Source of the DNA: Marinagarivorans cellulosilyticus
GTDB lineage: Bacteria; Pseudomonadota; Gammaproteobacteria; Pseudomonadales; Cellvibrionaceae
NCBI RefSeq assembly: GCF_021655555.1
Contig: NZ_AP023086.1
Coordinates: 930,001 to 994,000 of the forward strand
Length of the DNA stretch: 64,000 bases
Reading direction: 5' to 3'
Positions 17,629 to 26,769 of this stretch are shown here, piece by piece. Within the stretch, counting starts at the first letter, position 1. Every line of letters starts with the position of its first letter. Made by a program: the position numbers and the translations under genes. Below the pieces are notes generated by a model that ran no database searches, was not told the DNA's origin, and was given only the letters and a program-made list of their open reading frames with translations.

Positions 17629-19553
17629 ATGAATATTATGGCGTTGAATAAGCCGTCACTGAATATGCTTGATTTGCCAATGGGCGCTTCACTTAATGAT
17701 GACGGTACATGTACTTTTAAAGTTTGGGCTCCCAATGCAGATAGTGTAGCCGTTGTTGGCGATTTTAATGATTGGGGTAAACGAAAACCTAAGAAGCTGA
17801 TGCAAGAACAAGGTTATTGGTATGGAAGGCTAGATAACCTTGCCGAAGGAGATGAATACCTGTATCAAATAAAATCGGGCAAGCACATTTTTACGCGAAT
17901 CGACCCTTATGCTCGGTCTGTCACAAATTCTTCGGGCAATGGCATTATTTATAAAGATAGTTTTGAGTGGCAGGAGGAGCATTATCATTTACCCGCGCAC
18001 AATAGTCTGGTTATTTATGAACTACACGTAGGCTCCTACGCAATGTCTCAAGACGGCGTACCTGGAACCTTTGACGACCTTATTGAAAAGTTAGATTATT
18101 TGAGCCAGCTGGGCGTTAACGTAGTGCAAATAATGCCTGTAGCCGAGTTTGCTGGCGACTTATCTTGGGGGTATAACCCCGCCAATATATTCGCTATCGA
18201 ATCGGCTTATGGCGGGCCAGATGCATTTAAACGCTTTGTAAAAGCTGCTCACGATTGTGGGATTGGGGTAGTGTTAGATGTGGTGTTTAATCATTTTGGC
18301 CCGAGTGACCTTGCACTATGGCAATTTGATGGCTGGAGTGAAAATGGTAAAGGCGGCATTTATTTTTATAACGATCACCGCAGTGAAACCCCTTGGGGGG
18401 ATACGCGCCCCGATTATGGTCGCAAGGAGGTACAAGATTTTATTTTGGATAATGTAAGAATGTGGCTAGAAGAATACCACGTTGATGGCTTGCGGCTAGA
18501 TATGACTGTTTTTATGCGAACAATCAATGGCAATGCGTTTGATGATGGCGATGTTATTTCTGAAGGTTGGGATATGTGCCGTAGAATAAATGATTTGGCG
18601 CATACGATTAATCCTAATATTCTAATGATATCGGAAGATTTGCAAGGTGATGCAGCAATTACTTTAGGTACGCAAGACGGCGGTGCAGGTTTTAATGCGC
18701 AATGGGATAAAAACTTCGTTCATCCGGTTAGATCTTTTCTTCTCGAAGTTAATGATGCCGATCGCAATTTAAGCGCTTTAGAAAGTGCCTTATTAAGTGA
18801 ATATAATGGCAAGCCTTTTTCGCGTATTGTATATACCGAATCACACGATGAGGTGGCAAATGGTAAGCAGCGCGTGCCAAGCGAGATAGATGATAGCCTT
18901 AAGGGCACCTCTAAAAATAGTAATTTTTTTGTGAGAGCAAAGAAGCACCGCCCGGAGAGCCGCAGTTTACGTGTGTAAATGAGGACTCGAGGACGGAGCT
19001 GATGCCGCTATCGCGGGAAAAGTGCATTTTTAGAGGTGCCCTTAATTATTTTGCTATTAAGCGTGCGGTACTTGGGAGCTGTTTAACGTTAACCAGCGCC
19101 GGCATACCGATGATTTTTCAAGGCCAAGAATTTTTACAGCGCGGTTGGTTTAAAGACTCAGAGGCCTTAGCTTGGTCGCAAGCTGAATCTTATGGCGGTA
19201 TATTGCAATTACATAAAGACCTTATCGCTAAGCGTTTAGATTTATACAATGAAGGCGATGCACTGACGGGCGAAAATACAGAAGTTTTGGTATTGGATCA
19301 CGAGGCTAAAATTCTGGCGATATCACGCCATGCCAACGGTAGAGATTCTTTTGTTGTGGTATTTAATTTTGGTAATAACACTGTCTATGATTACCCAGTA
19401 CCTATGCACAATATTCGTGAAAATGCACAATTAGTCTTTAATAGTGATGCGCGTATTTATTGTGACGATTTTGGTGATGTAGGGCACGGTTATATTGCAG
19501 AGGGGCAAATTGTTACAACCATTGGTGCGTACGCCTGCTTGTTGTTTAAGTAG
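17629..19553 (+). pseudogene. GH13 branching-enzyme-like gene split by a MITE
   Basis: A CBM48 plus GH13 alpha-glucan enzyme, most like 1,4-alpha-glucan branching enzyme. The CBM48 lies at about 15-95. The GH13 barrel has nucleophile D291 (GLRLDMT), acid/base E336 (ISEDLQ) and D407 (TESHDEV). At Leu424 the frame runs into a 139-bp repeat element (18903-19041) and stops at 18976-18978. The remaining C-terminal part resumes in another frame at NYFAIKRAVLG and ends at 19553. Removing the element and one TTAA copy (143 bp) restores an uninterrupted 593-residue protein. No other lesion is visible, so the insertion looks recent. The catalytic residues are all in the 5' fragment, but the barrel would be incomplete. 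Start ATG 17629 has GAGG 8 bp upstream. Confidence 0.9.
18903..19041. mobile_element. MITE-like element, family 1 (TSD TTAA), inside the GH13 gene
   Basis: A 139-bp element with termini GGGCACCTCTAAAAAT and ATTTTTAGAGGTGCCC, perfect over at least 14 bp from the ends. It is flanked by TTAA on both sides (18899-18902 and 19042-19045). The internal sequence is nearly identical to the copy at 45944 and is a 49-bp deletion version of the copy at 53080. It has no open reading frame of its own. Confidence 0.93.
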
Positions 19554-19589
19554 CGGTAATGCTTTTGCCCTTAGTAGGCATATTGCTGT

Positions 19590-19626
19590 CGCCAAAGGCG
19601 CCCTTGTGGCGCTATTTTTGTTTTTG
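19590..19626 (+). terminator. Probable rho-independent terminator
   Basis: A stem formed by CGCCAAAGG and CCTTGTGGCG (one bulged base) with a 3-4 nt loop is followed by CTATTTTTGTTTTTG. It lies about 40 bp after the GH13 stop codon. Confidence 0.65.
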
Positions 19627-19672
19627 TTGTACCTAATTTTTCAATACTGTGGTTGGATAGCAATATTAAAAA

Positions 19673-20626
19673 ATGCTGGAAATCTCAGTGCTACATAACA
19701 ATAAATACATCTTGATTTACGCCCTTTGTGGGTTTTTTTTGCTCTGTTCACAAGCCCGTGGTCAAAGTGTTGTTGTTCCGCAAGCTGCATCACCTAATGA
19801 TCATGCGAATGGAGGGGTGTTGGTTGCGCAATACCCTAAAATGTTGGATAAATACGAGCGCGATTTTGACCTCTATTTTTTAGAGTTGCTTAGGCTGGCG
19901 TTGGATAAGTCTAAAATACCTTACGTGCTTGAAGGTGTCGAATTGCCCGTTATGGTAGAAAGTAGAAGCGCAGAGTTTTTGAAAGCTAACCAGCACATGG
20001 TGCATTGGTTGAATGCCAGTGGTGGGCGCGAAAATACACTTAAACCTATTAAAGTGCCATTGTTTAAAGGGTTAATTGGTTGGCGGGTATTTTTTATTCG
20101 TGCCGAGGACCAAGCGAAATTTTTAAAGGTAAAAACGAAAGCGCAGCTGGCGCAATTTGTTGCAGGGCAGGGACATGACTGGCCTGACACTCAAGTGCTA
20201 AAAGATAACGGCCTTAAAGTACGGGGCTTGCCCAGCTGGCGGGGCTTATTCGAGATGCTAAGCCATCACCGAATTGATTATTTTCCGCGCTCAATTATCG
20301 AGGTGGAGCGCGAGCTAAGGTTGTTTGAGTCGCTGGGTTTGTATGTCGAAACTAGTCTTGTAATTCGGTATCCTGCAGCCTATTACTTTTTTGTGAATTC
20401 TGACAACAAGCGTTTAGCTAACGCCATTGCGATAGGCCTTAAACAGGCGATTACCGATGGCGATTTCGACTTGCTATTTAATCGTCATTTCTCCGGTATT
20501 ATTCAGCGTGCAAGGTTGAGCGAGCGAACAATAATTCCATTGAGTAACCGTATTGATTTCCCTGTAGCGCAGGAAGATCTATGGTTTAACCTCAGGGCAG
20601 AATCCCCACTGTCTACGGCCCCTTAA
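19673..20626 (+). CDS. Periplasmic substrate-binding-like protein
   Basis: A 317-residue exported protein. A short basic N-terminus, a hydrophobic stretch (YILIYALCGFFLLCSQARG) and a likely cleavage near QARGQ give a signal peptide. The mature part resembles SBP_bac_3-type solute-binding folds often found as orphan sensors in Cellvibrionales and Alteromonadales (RIDYFPRSIIEVERE, then YYFFVNSDNKRLANAI and the C-terminal helix region). No ABC permease gene is nearby, so it may act in sensing rather than uptake. ATG 19673 or GTG 19688 could be the start. Confidence 0.68.
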   Translation: MLEISVLHNNKYILIYALCGFFLLCSQARGQSVVVPQAASPNDHANGGVLVAQYPKMLDKYERDFDLYFLELLRLALDKSKIPYVLEGVELPVMVESRSAEFLKANQHMVHWLNASGGRENTLKPIKVPLFKGLIGWRVFFIRAEDQAKFLKVKTKAQLAQFVAGQGHDWPDTQVLKDNGLKVRGLPSWRGLFEMLSHHRIDYFPRSIIEVERELRLFESLGLYVETSLVIRYPAAYYFFVNSDNKRLANAIAIGLKQAITDGDFDLLFNRHFSGIIQRARLSERTIIPLSNRIDFPVAQEDLWFNLRAESPLSTAP

Positions 20627-21114
20627 AAGAAACAGCTTGTGATGCTGGTTTTACCTGCGGATTAATTATTGCGCTAGGTTTTCTGAGCGAAGATGATTTC
20701 CCTTTCAGTTTAAATGTACCTACCGAATATTCTTTGTGTTTATAAAGGGCTAGCTTTGAGTTAAAAATTGCAGCTCTTGCTTCGTTTTAAATAATTTTTT
20801 TACCTTTTATTTTGTTTTTATTTACCTTTTATTTTTTTCGTATTTTAGCTTCTGACGAAAGGCGTGAATTCTGGTGGGGTGTTCTTTATTGCGCCTTGAT
20901 ATAAAGGGTATACTCTTCCCCTAGTATTTTATTGGCGCTGTGACTTAGTTAGAGTTTATCGGCTTTTTTGTGCATGGCGCATTGGGCGATTAGTCGTTAA
21001 ATTAATAGCCTAAATGCGAGGTCGATTGCGCTTTTTTACCGTGTGCGCACTATGGTTTAGTTTGTTTGTAATGTCGGAAAAATAATTTCTATAACGATTT
21101 ATTAGGGTATCTCT
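20627..21114. other. Long AT-rich promoter region
   Basis: No gene, hairpin or repeat element was identified. The stretch is strongly T-rich, with two near-direct copies of TTTACCTTTTATTTT around 20810-20837. It presumably carries the promoter and regulatory sites for the downstream xylanase gene. Confidence 0.4.
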
Positions 21115-22536
21115 ATGTCAAAAAAAATACTCACTTTGGCGGGTTTTGGTCAGTCCAGCCTTGCATTATTTGTTGCGGCCTTATTTGCGGGTTGCGTTTC
21201 ACAAACGGACTCTTCTGGCTCGTCCGCTGATGCGACTAGCTCCTCAGTTGCTAACGGTGTACAGAGTTCGTCTATTGGTAGTGCGAGTAGTGCAAGCGTT
21301 ATAGCGCAGCCTTCAAGCGTTAATGTATCGAGTAGCTCGACGAGTACTGTGGCTGATGATTTAGCGCTTGTTGTGGCGATTAACGCTGGCGGCTCAGCGA
21401 CAACCCTAGATGGGGTGGCGTTTATCGGCGATAAATATGGTCGCGGCGGTACAAGTAATAGCACCGACGACTTTGTTACTGGTGGCGAGCTGTATCAAAC
21501 AGAGCGTTACGGCGCGCTTAGTTATGAAATTCCAGTGACGGCCAATGGTAGTTATACGGTAGAGCTGCATTTTGCCGAGATTTACCAAACCTCTGACGGT
21601 GCGCGTAGCTTTGGTGTCGCGCTTGAAGGAACCCCTGTTATTAGCGATTTGGATTTATTTTCGAGAGTAGGGCATGACAGCGGTTATAGCGAAACTTTTA
21701 CTAATGTGGCGGTAAATGACGGCAGTGTTTCTATTGAACTGCAGGCAGGGGTAGAAAACCCAACTATTGCCGGCTTTGCTATTTACTCTAACGATGGCGA
21801 GTTAGATACCGCCTTTGTGCCAGATGTAAGTACCGACCTTTCTAAATTTTCGGCGTACACCCAGCAATACAATGAACGAACCGTAATTACGTCTAATCAT
21901 GCGACGGGTCATATTGGTGATTTTTTCTTTACTCACTGGAAAGATGGCGGCTCGACCTCGTTAACGATGGATACCAACGGTGATTTCAGCGTGACTTGGC
22001 AGGGGGGCGGTTACAATTATGTGGGTGGCCCCGGTTGGCATTATGGTGATGAAGACCGAGTAATCGGATACCGCTTCGACAGTGATAGTGGTGCTAGTTA
22101 TATTACTATGTACGGTTGGGGCTATGACAAAGACATGCCCAAGTCGGACCCTGCGCATTTAGTGGAATATTACATTTTACAGCGCTGGAGCTACGACCCC
22201 AGTCAAGGGGCAACTTACGGTAAGACCTTTGTGAGTGATGGAGTTGAGTACTCCACTTACCGTTCAATACGGCAGCAACAGCCTTCAATTAATAGCCCTT
22301 CTACGTTTTACCAGTATTGGAGCAAGCCTTCACAGCAGCGCCCGCTAGGGCAAGATCATAAAATTATATTTGCCGATCATGTTAAAGCCTGGACTGATAC
22401 GGGCTGGATTTTACCGGATATGAATAACCTTGATGCCAGCGATGATCCCACTTATCAGGTGATGGCTGTTGAGGTGTTTAATCCCGGCAGTGATGGCACG
22501 GCCTCTGGCCAAGTGTGGGATGCTACAGAGCAATAG
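21115..22536 (+). CDS. GH11 endo-1,4-beta-xylanase lipoprotein with malectin-like module
   Basis: A 473-residue extracellular enzyme that cleaves internal xylan bonds. The lipobox LFAGC predicts lipid anchoring at Cys27. A Ser-rich linker (about 29-80), typical of Cellvibrionales plant-wall enzymes, follows. A malectin-like carbohydrate-binding module (about 83-222) has VVAINAGGSATTLDGV, VELHFAEIY and the closing FAIYS. The GH11 jelly-roll catalytic domain (about 245-465) carries nucleophile E351 (LVEYYILQRW), the thumb motif YRSIRQQQPSI, FYQYWS and acid/base E453 (MAVEVFN). The architecture suggests a cell-surface rather than freely secreted xylanase. A terminator follows. No other xylan gene is in the window. 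Confidence 0.9.
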   Translation: MSKKILTLAGFGQSSLALFVAALFAGCVSQTDSSGSSADATSSSVANGVQSSSIGSASSASVIAQPSSVNVSSSSTSTVADDLALVVAINAGGSATTLDGVAFIGDKYGRGGTSNSTDDFVTGGELYQTERYGALSYEIPVTANGSYTVELHFAEIYQTSDGARSFGVALEGTPVISDLDLFSRVGHDSGYSETFTNVAVNDGSVSIELQAGVENPTIAGFAIYSNDGELDTAFVPDVSTDLSKFSAYTQQYNERTVITSNHATGHIGDFFFTHWKDGGSTSLTMDTNGDFSVTWQGGGYNYVGGPGWHYGDEDRVIGYRFDSDSGASYITMYGWGYDKDMPKSDPAHLVEYYILQRWSYDPSQGATYGKTFVSDGVEYSTYRSIRQQQPSINSPSTFYQYWSKPSQQRPLGQDHKIIFADHVKAWTDTGWILPDMNNLDASDDPTYQVMAVEVFNPGSDGTASGQVWDATEQ

Positions 22537-22574
22537 TTTTATTGCGGTTGAAAGCGCCCCTGCTTAGTGGGCGT

Positions 22575-22620
22575 ATTAAAGGCATTAGCCCTGGAATGGT
22601 TAATGCCTTTAATTTTTATT
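22575..22620 (+). terminator. Rho-independent terminator
   Basis: Arms ATTAAAGGCATTAGCC and GGTTAATGCCTTTAAT (one G-T pair) around a 7-nt loop are followed by TTTTTATT. It lies 38 bp past the xylanase stop codon. Confidence 0.85.
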
Positions 22621-22796
22621 GCAAAGAGCAAGCTGGGCAGAACTCTAAAGCCCACACTTTTTATCTTGCTGCCATTTCCTAAAATACACGATCAATATTT
22701 ATTGTTAACGATATTCGGCTTTGCTTATTGCTGGAGCCTATCGTAACCCTAAAAACCTTAGTTCTGCGCGAAAACGATCGTTGGGGTGGGCTTAAA

Positions 22797-22959
22797 CCTA
22801 AAAACCGCAGTTAAATCACGAAAGTATTCACAATCGCTTACCGCACCTGGTCTCCGATCAATCGAGCTCATGACCAATAAGGCGACTACGTCGATTGAGC
22901 GAAACCCAGTCACTGCAATCGCTCACGAATCTTTTCTGCGCTGAACTGTGGTTTTTAGG
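22797..22959. mobile_element. Small inverted-repeat element, family 2 (copy C)
   Basis: A 163-bp copy with left end CCTAAAAACCGCAGTTAAAT and right end GAACTGTGGTTTTTAGG, flanked by TTAAA on both sides (22792-22796 and 22960-22964). Its interior contains a further palindrome, ATCAATCGAG near 22858 opposite GTCGATTGAG near 22890. As in copy A, the flanking TTAAA supplies the stop codon of the minus-strand gene to its right. A partial left-end-like sequence (CCCTAAAAACCTTAG) lies 50 bp upstream. Confidence 0.7.
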
Positions 22960-24573
22960 TTAAATGGTACGCGCCATTTCCTGCAGCTTTTTATAGCGCG
23001 CAAATTGTGGGTCTGAAGGCGTTAATTGGTTGCGTATGGTGGCAAGCATTTCTTGCACTATTTGATCGATATCACCAGCATCACCGCGGTTGTGTTTGCC
23101 AATATAGGCTTGGCAAATATTGAGCTGAATACCCAAGTGCCGTGGGAATAAAACTTGTGCCCGCTGAAAGCAGTGAATGGCTTCATCAAACTTTTTCTCG
23201 CTGTAAAGTTGAATGCCTTTTTTGTTGGTTTCGGCCAGTATTCTTCGGTTCTTTTTACTGGCCGGCTCGTCTAGAATCTCGTCGAGTTTTTGCAATGCTT
23301 TTTGGTCATCAGAGTATTGCTCTTTTAAATCTTGCGTTAATTCTTCGGCGCGGGTGTTTTCTTTGAGTGTGCGAATAGCTTTAACGCGGGCAATATCCGT
23401 CACGACATCGCCCTGTTCTAATTCGCAATACAGTGCTTCGGCTTTATAAATAGATTGCTCGCCAAGTGCGCCTTGGTGAGACAAAAATTGTAACCGGCCT
23501 TGCAAAAACTGCATGCGCAGTAAATCTTCGTTAGAAACGTCAAAATAATTGGTGGCGGCTTTTAAAATCTTTAGGGCTTCCTCGGGCAGTTTATCTTTTT
23601 CCTCTAGTAGTGCAGCCGGCATATCGGCAGTGTTCATGCCTAGCCGGTAAGCATCTTGCCAATCGCCATAACAGCTGTGGTAACCCAAGCGAACGCATTC
23701 GCGCAGCGCATCCAAGGCTGTTGGAATATCGCCGTTTTGCTCGGCAATATTGGCTAGGTTTTTTTGCCTAAGAATAGATGCCGGCGATGCCTTAACGGCA
23801 GCGGCGATGGCTTTTTGCAAGTTGATAAAGTCGTCTTGTAGGTGGTAGTTTTTGGCAAGGCCGTCAAAGGCGGCAAGGCAAAAAGGATTGTCGCGGCTAA
23901 TGGCGGTGAAAATGGCATTGGCGTCGTCGAGCTGCCCGCGGGCTTGGGCGACAAAGGCAAGGCCTAGCCGCGCCCATTCTAAGGGTTTGTCGGCCACAAT
24001 TTTTTGATAATGTTGCTCGGCGCGATCTATTTGATTAGCTTGCAGCAGTACTTCACCGAGTAATTTGCTGGCGTAGCTGGCATTGCGTAGTGGGGGTTCT
24101 GCCAGTAGTTCTAGGTACTGAATAGCTTGCTCGGTATCGTTGTGGTCAAGGGCTTTAAATACGGGGGAAAACTGTTTACTCAGCGTGACTAAACGGCCCA
24201 CCCGGCGCTTGAGCACAACGGCGTTAATGGGCTTTGTGAGGTAATCATCTGCAGCGCATTCACTCGAGGCCAGCACCGCCTGCCGCGAGGTATCGGCGGT
24301 TACCATGACGAATAATGTGGTGCGGTTAATAATCTGGTTGTGCCGCAGCGCTTCCAGCAGCTGTTGGCCTGTTTGGCCCTTGCCTAAATCGTAATCACAT
24401 AAAACAACATCGTAATGGTGGCTTCGGCAGGCTTCCATGGCTTGATTCCCGTTTTGCACCGCTTCTATCTTGGTTACGCCAAACGAGTTGAGCATGCCAT
24501 TAACCGCCGAGCGGAAAAAGCTGGAGTCTTCGACGATTAAAAAGCGTAAGTTCTCGCCCGCAAACGCACCCAC
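22960..24573 (-). CDS. Receiver-TPR response regulator
   Basis: A roughly 537-residue cytoplasmic protein. An N-terminal CheY-like receiver (about 8-130) has VEDSSFFR, the phosphoacceptor Asp in VVLCDYDLGKG, and DDYLTKP with the conserved Lys. The rest is a helical TPR solenoid with repeats such as YQKIVADKPLEWARLGLAFV and FQRAQVLFPRHLGIQLNICQ. Such proteins are thought to assemble partner proteins in a phosphorylation-dependent way. GTG at 24573 is favoured because AGGTGG lies about 5 bp upstream; a TTG at 24594 would add seven residues without a ribosome binding site. No kinase gene is adjacent. Confidence 0.83.
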   Translation of the reverse strand: MGAFAGENLRFLIVEDSSFFRSAVNGMLNSFGVTKIEAVQNGNQAMEACRSHHYDVVLCDYDLGKGQTGQQLLEALRHNQIINRTTLFVMVTADTSRQAVLASSECAADDYLTKPINAVVLKRRVGRLVTLSKQFSPVFKALDHNDTEQAIQYLELLAEPPLRNASYASKLLGEVLLQANQIDRAEQHYQKIVADKPLEWARLGLAFVAQARGQLDDANAIFTAISRDNPFCLAAFDGLAKNYHLQDDFINLQKAIAAAVKASPASILRQKNLANIAEQNGDIPTALDALRECVRLGYHSCYGDWQDAYRLGMNTADMPAALLEEKDKLPEEALKILKAATNYFDVSNEDLLRMQFLQGRLQFLSHQGALGEQSIYKAEALYCELEQGDVVTDIARVKAIRTLKENTRAEELTQDLKEQYSDDQKALQKLDEILDEPASKKNRRILAETNKKGIQLYSEKKFDEAIHCFQRAQVLFPRHLGIQLNICQAYIGKHNRGDAGDIDQIVQEMLATIRNQLTPSDPQFARYKKLQEMARTI

Positions 24574-24896
24574 TGAGCCACCTAGGTTGTTCAAATATCA
24601 ACTTACAGTTTGGCTGATTTTGGCGCCTTTTGTGTTTTATACCCCCTTTTATTGTTGGCTTGCAGGATAGCCGGTTGTGTTTGAGGGATCACTGTATTGC
24701 TTGTTTGCGTTGGATCAAGCTTTGTCACTTAAGGCAAGTTATTCGGCGGAAATGGGCGCGTATCAAGTGCGGCTTTGCTACAATACGCGCCTTTTTTGTA
24801 GGGGTAATCCTTGGGATGCCCCGTTAAATGCGTTGGACTTACGCTCCAATTAGCTGAACAAGCGTGCCATTAGGCGCATAAAGAGAGTAAAGTGAT

Positions 24897-25847
24897 ATGA
24901 GTGCCATTGTTGTTGCCGCAATGTATAAGTTTGTTAGCCTGCCAGACTATGAAAACCTGCGCGAGCCACTGTTAAATTTTTGTTTAGCCGAAAACATTAA
25001 GGGCACCTTACTGTTGGCCCACGAGGGGATTAATGGCACGGTTTCCGGTACGCGGGCCGCTATTGATAACCTGCTAGCCTACTTGCGCAAAGACCCACGC
25101 TTTGCCGATATAGAACACAAAGAGTCTTTTGAGGGCGATTTGCCGTTTTACCGCATGAAGGTCAAACTCAAAAAAGAGATTGTCACCATGGGGGTGGAAG
25201 ATATTGACCCCAATGAAACCGTCGGCACTTACCTAGATCCACAGCAGTGGAACGAGATGATTAGCGACCCAGAGGTAGTACTGGTCGATACTCGCAATTA
25301 TTACGAATACAATATCGGGACTTTTAAGGGTGCTATCAACCCAGAAACCACCACGTTCCGCGAATTTCCTCAATATGTTGCTAAAAATCTAGATCCCGCC
25401 AAGCATAAAAAAGTGGCTATGTTTTGCACTGGCGGCATACGCTGTGAAAAATCTACTGCGTACATGAAGCAGCAAGGGTTTGACGAGGTTTACCACCTAA
25501 AAGGCGGCATTCTTAAGTACCTAGAAGAAATGCCACAAGAGCAAACCCTATGGCAGGGAGAGTGTTTTGTATTTGATAACCGCGTGGCGGTAGATCACGA
25601 CCTGAACAAAGGCAGCTACGATCAATGCCACGGCTGCCGTCACCCCATTACCGAAGACGATAAGCTCTCGCCAAAGTATATGAAAGGCGTTGCCTGCCCA
25701 CGTTGCTATGACGATCAAACCCCCGATCAACGCGCCCGCTTTGCCGAGCGGCAAAAGCAAATGGAGCTGGCAAAAGTACGCAATCAAGAGCATATCGGTG
25801 CCCCACCTCCTGAGCGCCAAAAGCCAAAGGCCGCACAAGCAAAGTAG
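24897..25847 (+). CDS. trhO: tRNA uridine(34) hydroxylase TrhO
   Basis: A 316-residue cytoplasmic protein of the YceA/TrhO family, which hydroxylates U34 of certain tRNAs on the way to mo5U or cmo5U. An N-terminal acylphosphatase-like domain (KGTLLLAHEGINGTVSG) is followed by a rhodanese domain with the catalytic Cys177 in MFCTGGIRCEKS. A C-terminal Cys-rich segment follows (CHGCRHPI and CPRCYDD), then a basic tail. The length fits the family. The downstream lipoprotein gene begins 76 bp later on the same strand. Confidence 0.93.
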   Translation: MSAIVVAAMYKFVSLPDYENLREPLLNFCLAENIKGTLLLAHEGINGTVSGTRAAIDNLLAYLRKDPRFADIEHKESFEGDLPFYRMKVKLKKEIVTMGVEDIDPNETVGTYLDPQQWNEMISDPEVVLVDTRNYYEYNIGTFKGAINPETTTFREFPQYVAKNLDPAKHKKVAMFCTGGIRCEKSTAYMKQQGFDEVYHLKGGILKYLEEMPQEQTLWQGECFVFDNRVAVDHDLNKGSYDQCHGCRHPITEDDKLSPKYMKGVACPRCYDDQTPDQRARFAERQKQMELAKVRNQEHIGAPPPERQKPKAAQAK

Positions 25848-25923
25848 CTTTTCTCGTATTGTTAAGCGTGGGTTTAGGCTCTTCTGGTAAACTCGCGCCT
25901 TTTCAATATAAGGGTACTGCAAC

Positions 25924-26769
25924 ATGATAGGACGTCGGGTTATTGCCGCGCTGCTGGCTTGTGTTTTGTATAGCAGCTTGGCCGGCTGTGCTAGCCAGCC
26001 GTTAACCGAACAGCGACGTTATCAAAAACTGCAAGACGGCTGGACCTATCGCGCCTACCGCAAGGTCTCTAAAGAAAGCCTAAACCCGCTGATCAAAACC
26101 TATAACCGCGAACGCGAGAAAACAGGCCGTAGCACAATAGACGAAAGCTTTGCACATGCGCTGGTTGGGTTTTCTTGGTCGTTGGCGTTAAAACCCGATT
26201 TTGCCTTGGCCGAAGCGCAGTTGTCGGAGCGCAAAGCCCGCAACGTGCGAGAACGTTATTTAGCCCACACCACGCGCTCTATTGCCTTTTACCAAAAAGA
26301 ATGGCGGCAGTTGGCCAGTAGCGAATCCCAATTTGCTAAACAATTATTGGCCGATAATAACCTAACGGAAGATTACGATAAAAAACAGGCAATCGCACAG
26401 CTGATAGTGGGCTCGCTCGCGGTAATGGAGGGCGATGCAGGCGTTGCACGCAGCAGTTTTATGACGGTGGGTAATTACTTAGATAAGCCTTGGCTACCTA
26501 CGCTAGCGCAATCGGCGGCTTATATTTACAGCAATAAATGGGCAGAATCGGCAAGGCTACTCAAAAGCCTGCTACAAGAAGGCAATTTGCCAGAGCAAGA
26601 ACGCGCTTTTATTAGCGATTTAGCAAAAGGCGCAGATTTAAAAGACAGCAATATTAAAGCGTCTATTGGGCGTTATTTAAAACAGGAATTTATGCAGTCT
26701 TTTAATCAAGATGACGACGGCTTTTTGGCCGAAATTGAAGACTATATGCGCAAGGTTAAACTGAAATGA
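25924..26769 (+). CDS. TPR-like lipoprotein of unknown function
   Basis: A 281-residue predicted lipoprotein with lipobox LAGC near residue 22. The mature protein is almost entirely helical, with TPR-like pairs (FMTVGNYLDKPWLPTLAQSA and SNKWAESARLLKSLLQEG). The function is unknown. Its last codons overlap the next gene (ATGA, 26766-26769), which argues for translational coupling with the exported hydrolase. The two may form an envelope complex. Confidence 0.75.
   Translation: MIGRRVIAALLACVLYSSLAGCASQPLTEQRRYQKLQDGWTYRAYRKVSKESLNPLIKTYNREREKTGRSTIDESFAHALVGFSWSLALKPDFALAEAQLSERKARNVRERYLAHTTRSIAFYQKEWRQLASSESQFAKQLLADNNLTEDYDKKQAIAQLIVGSLAVMEGDAGVARSSFMTVGNYLDKPWLPTLAQSAAYIYSNKWAESARLLKSLLQEGNLPEQERAFISDLAKGADLKDSNIKASIGRYLKQEFMQSFNQDDDGFLAEIEDYMRKVKLK

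Noticed and set aside
17161..19553. Glycogen operon including the PRC-barrel gene
   Set aside because: A clear terminator separates PRC-barrel from the GH13 gene, and no other glg gene is present.
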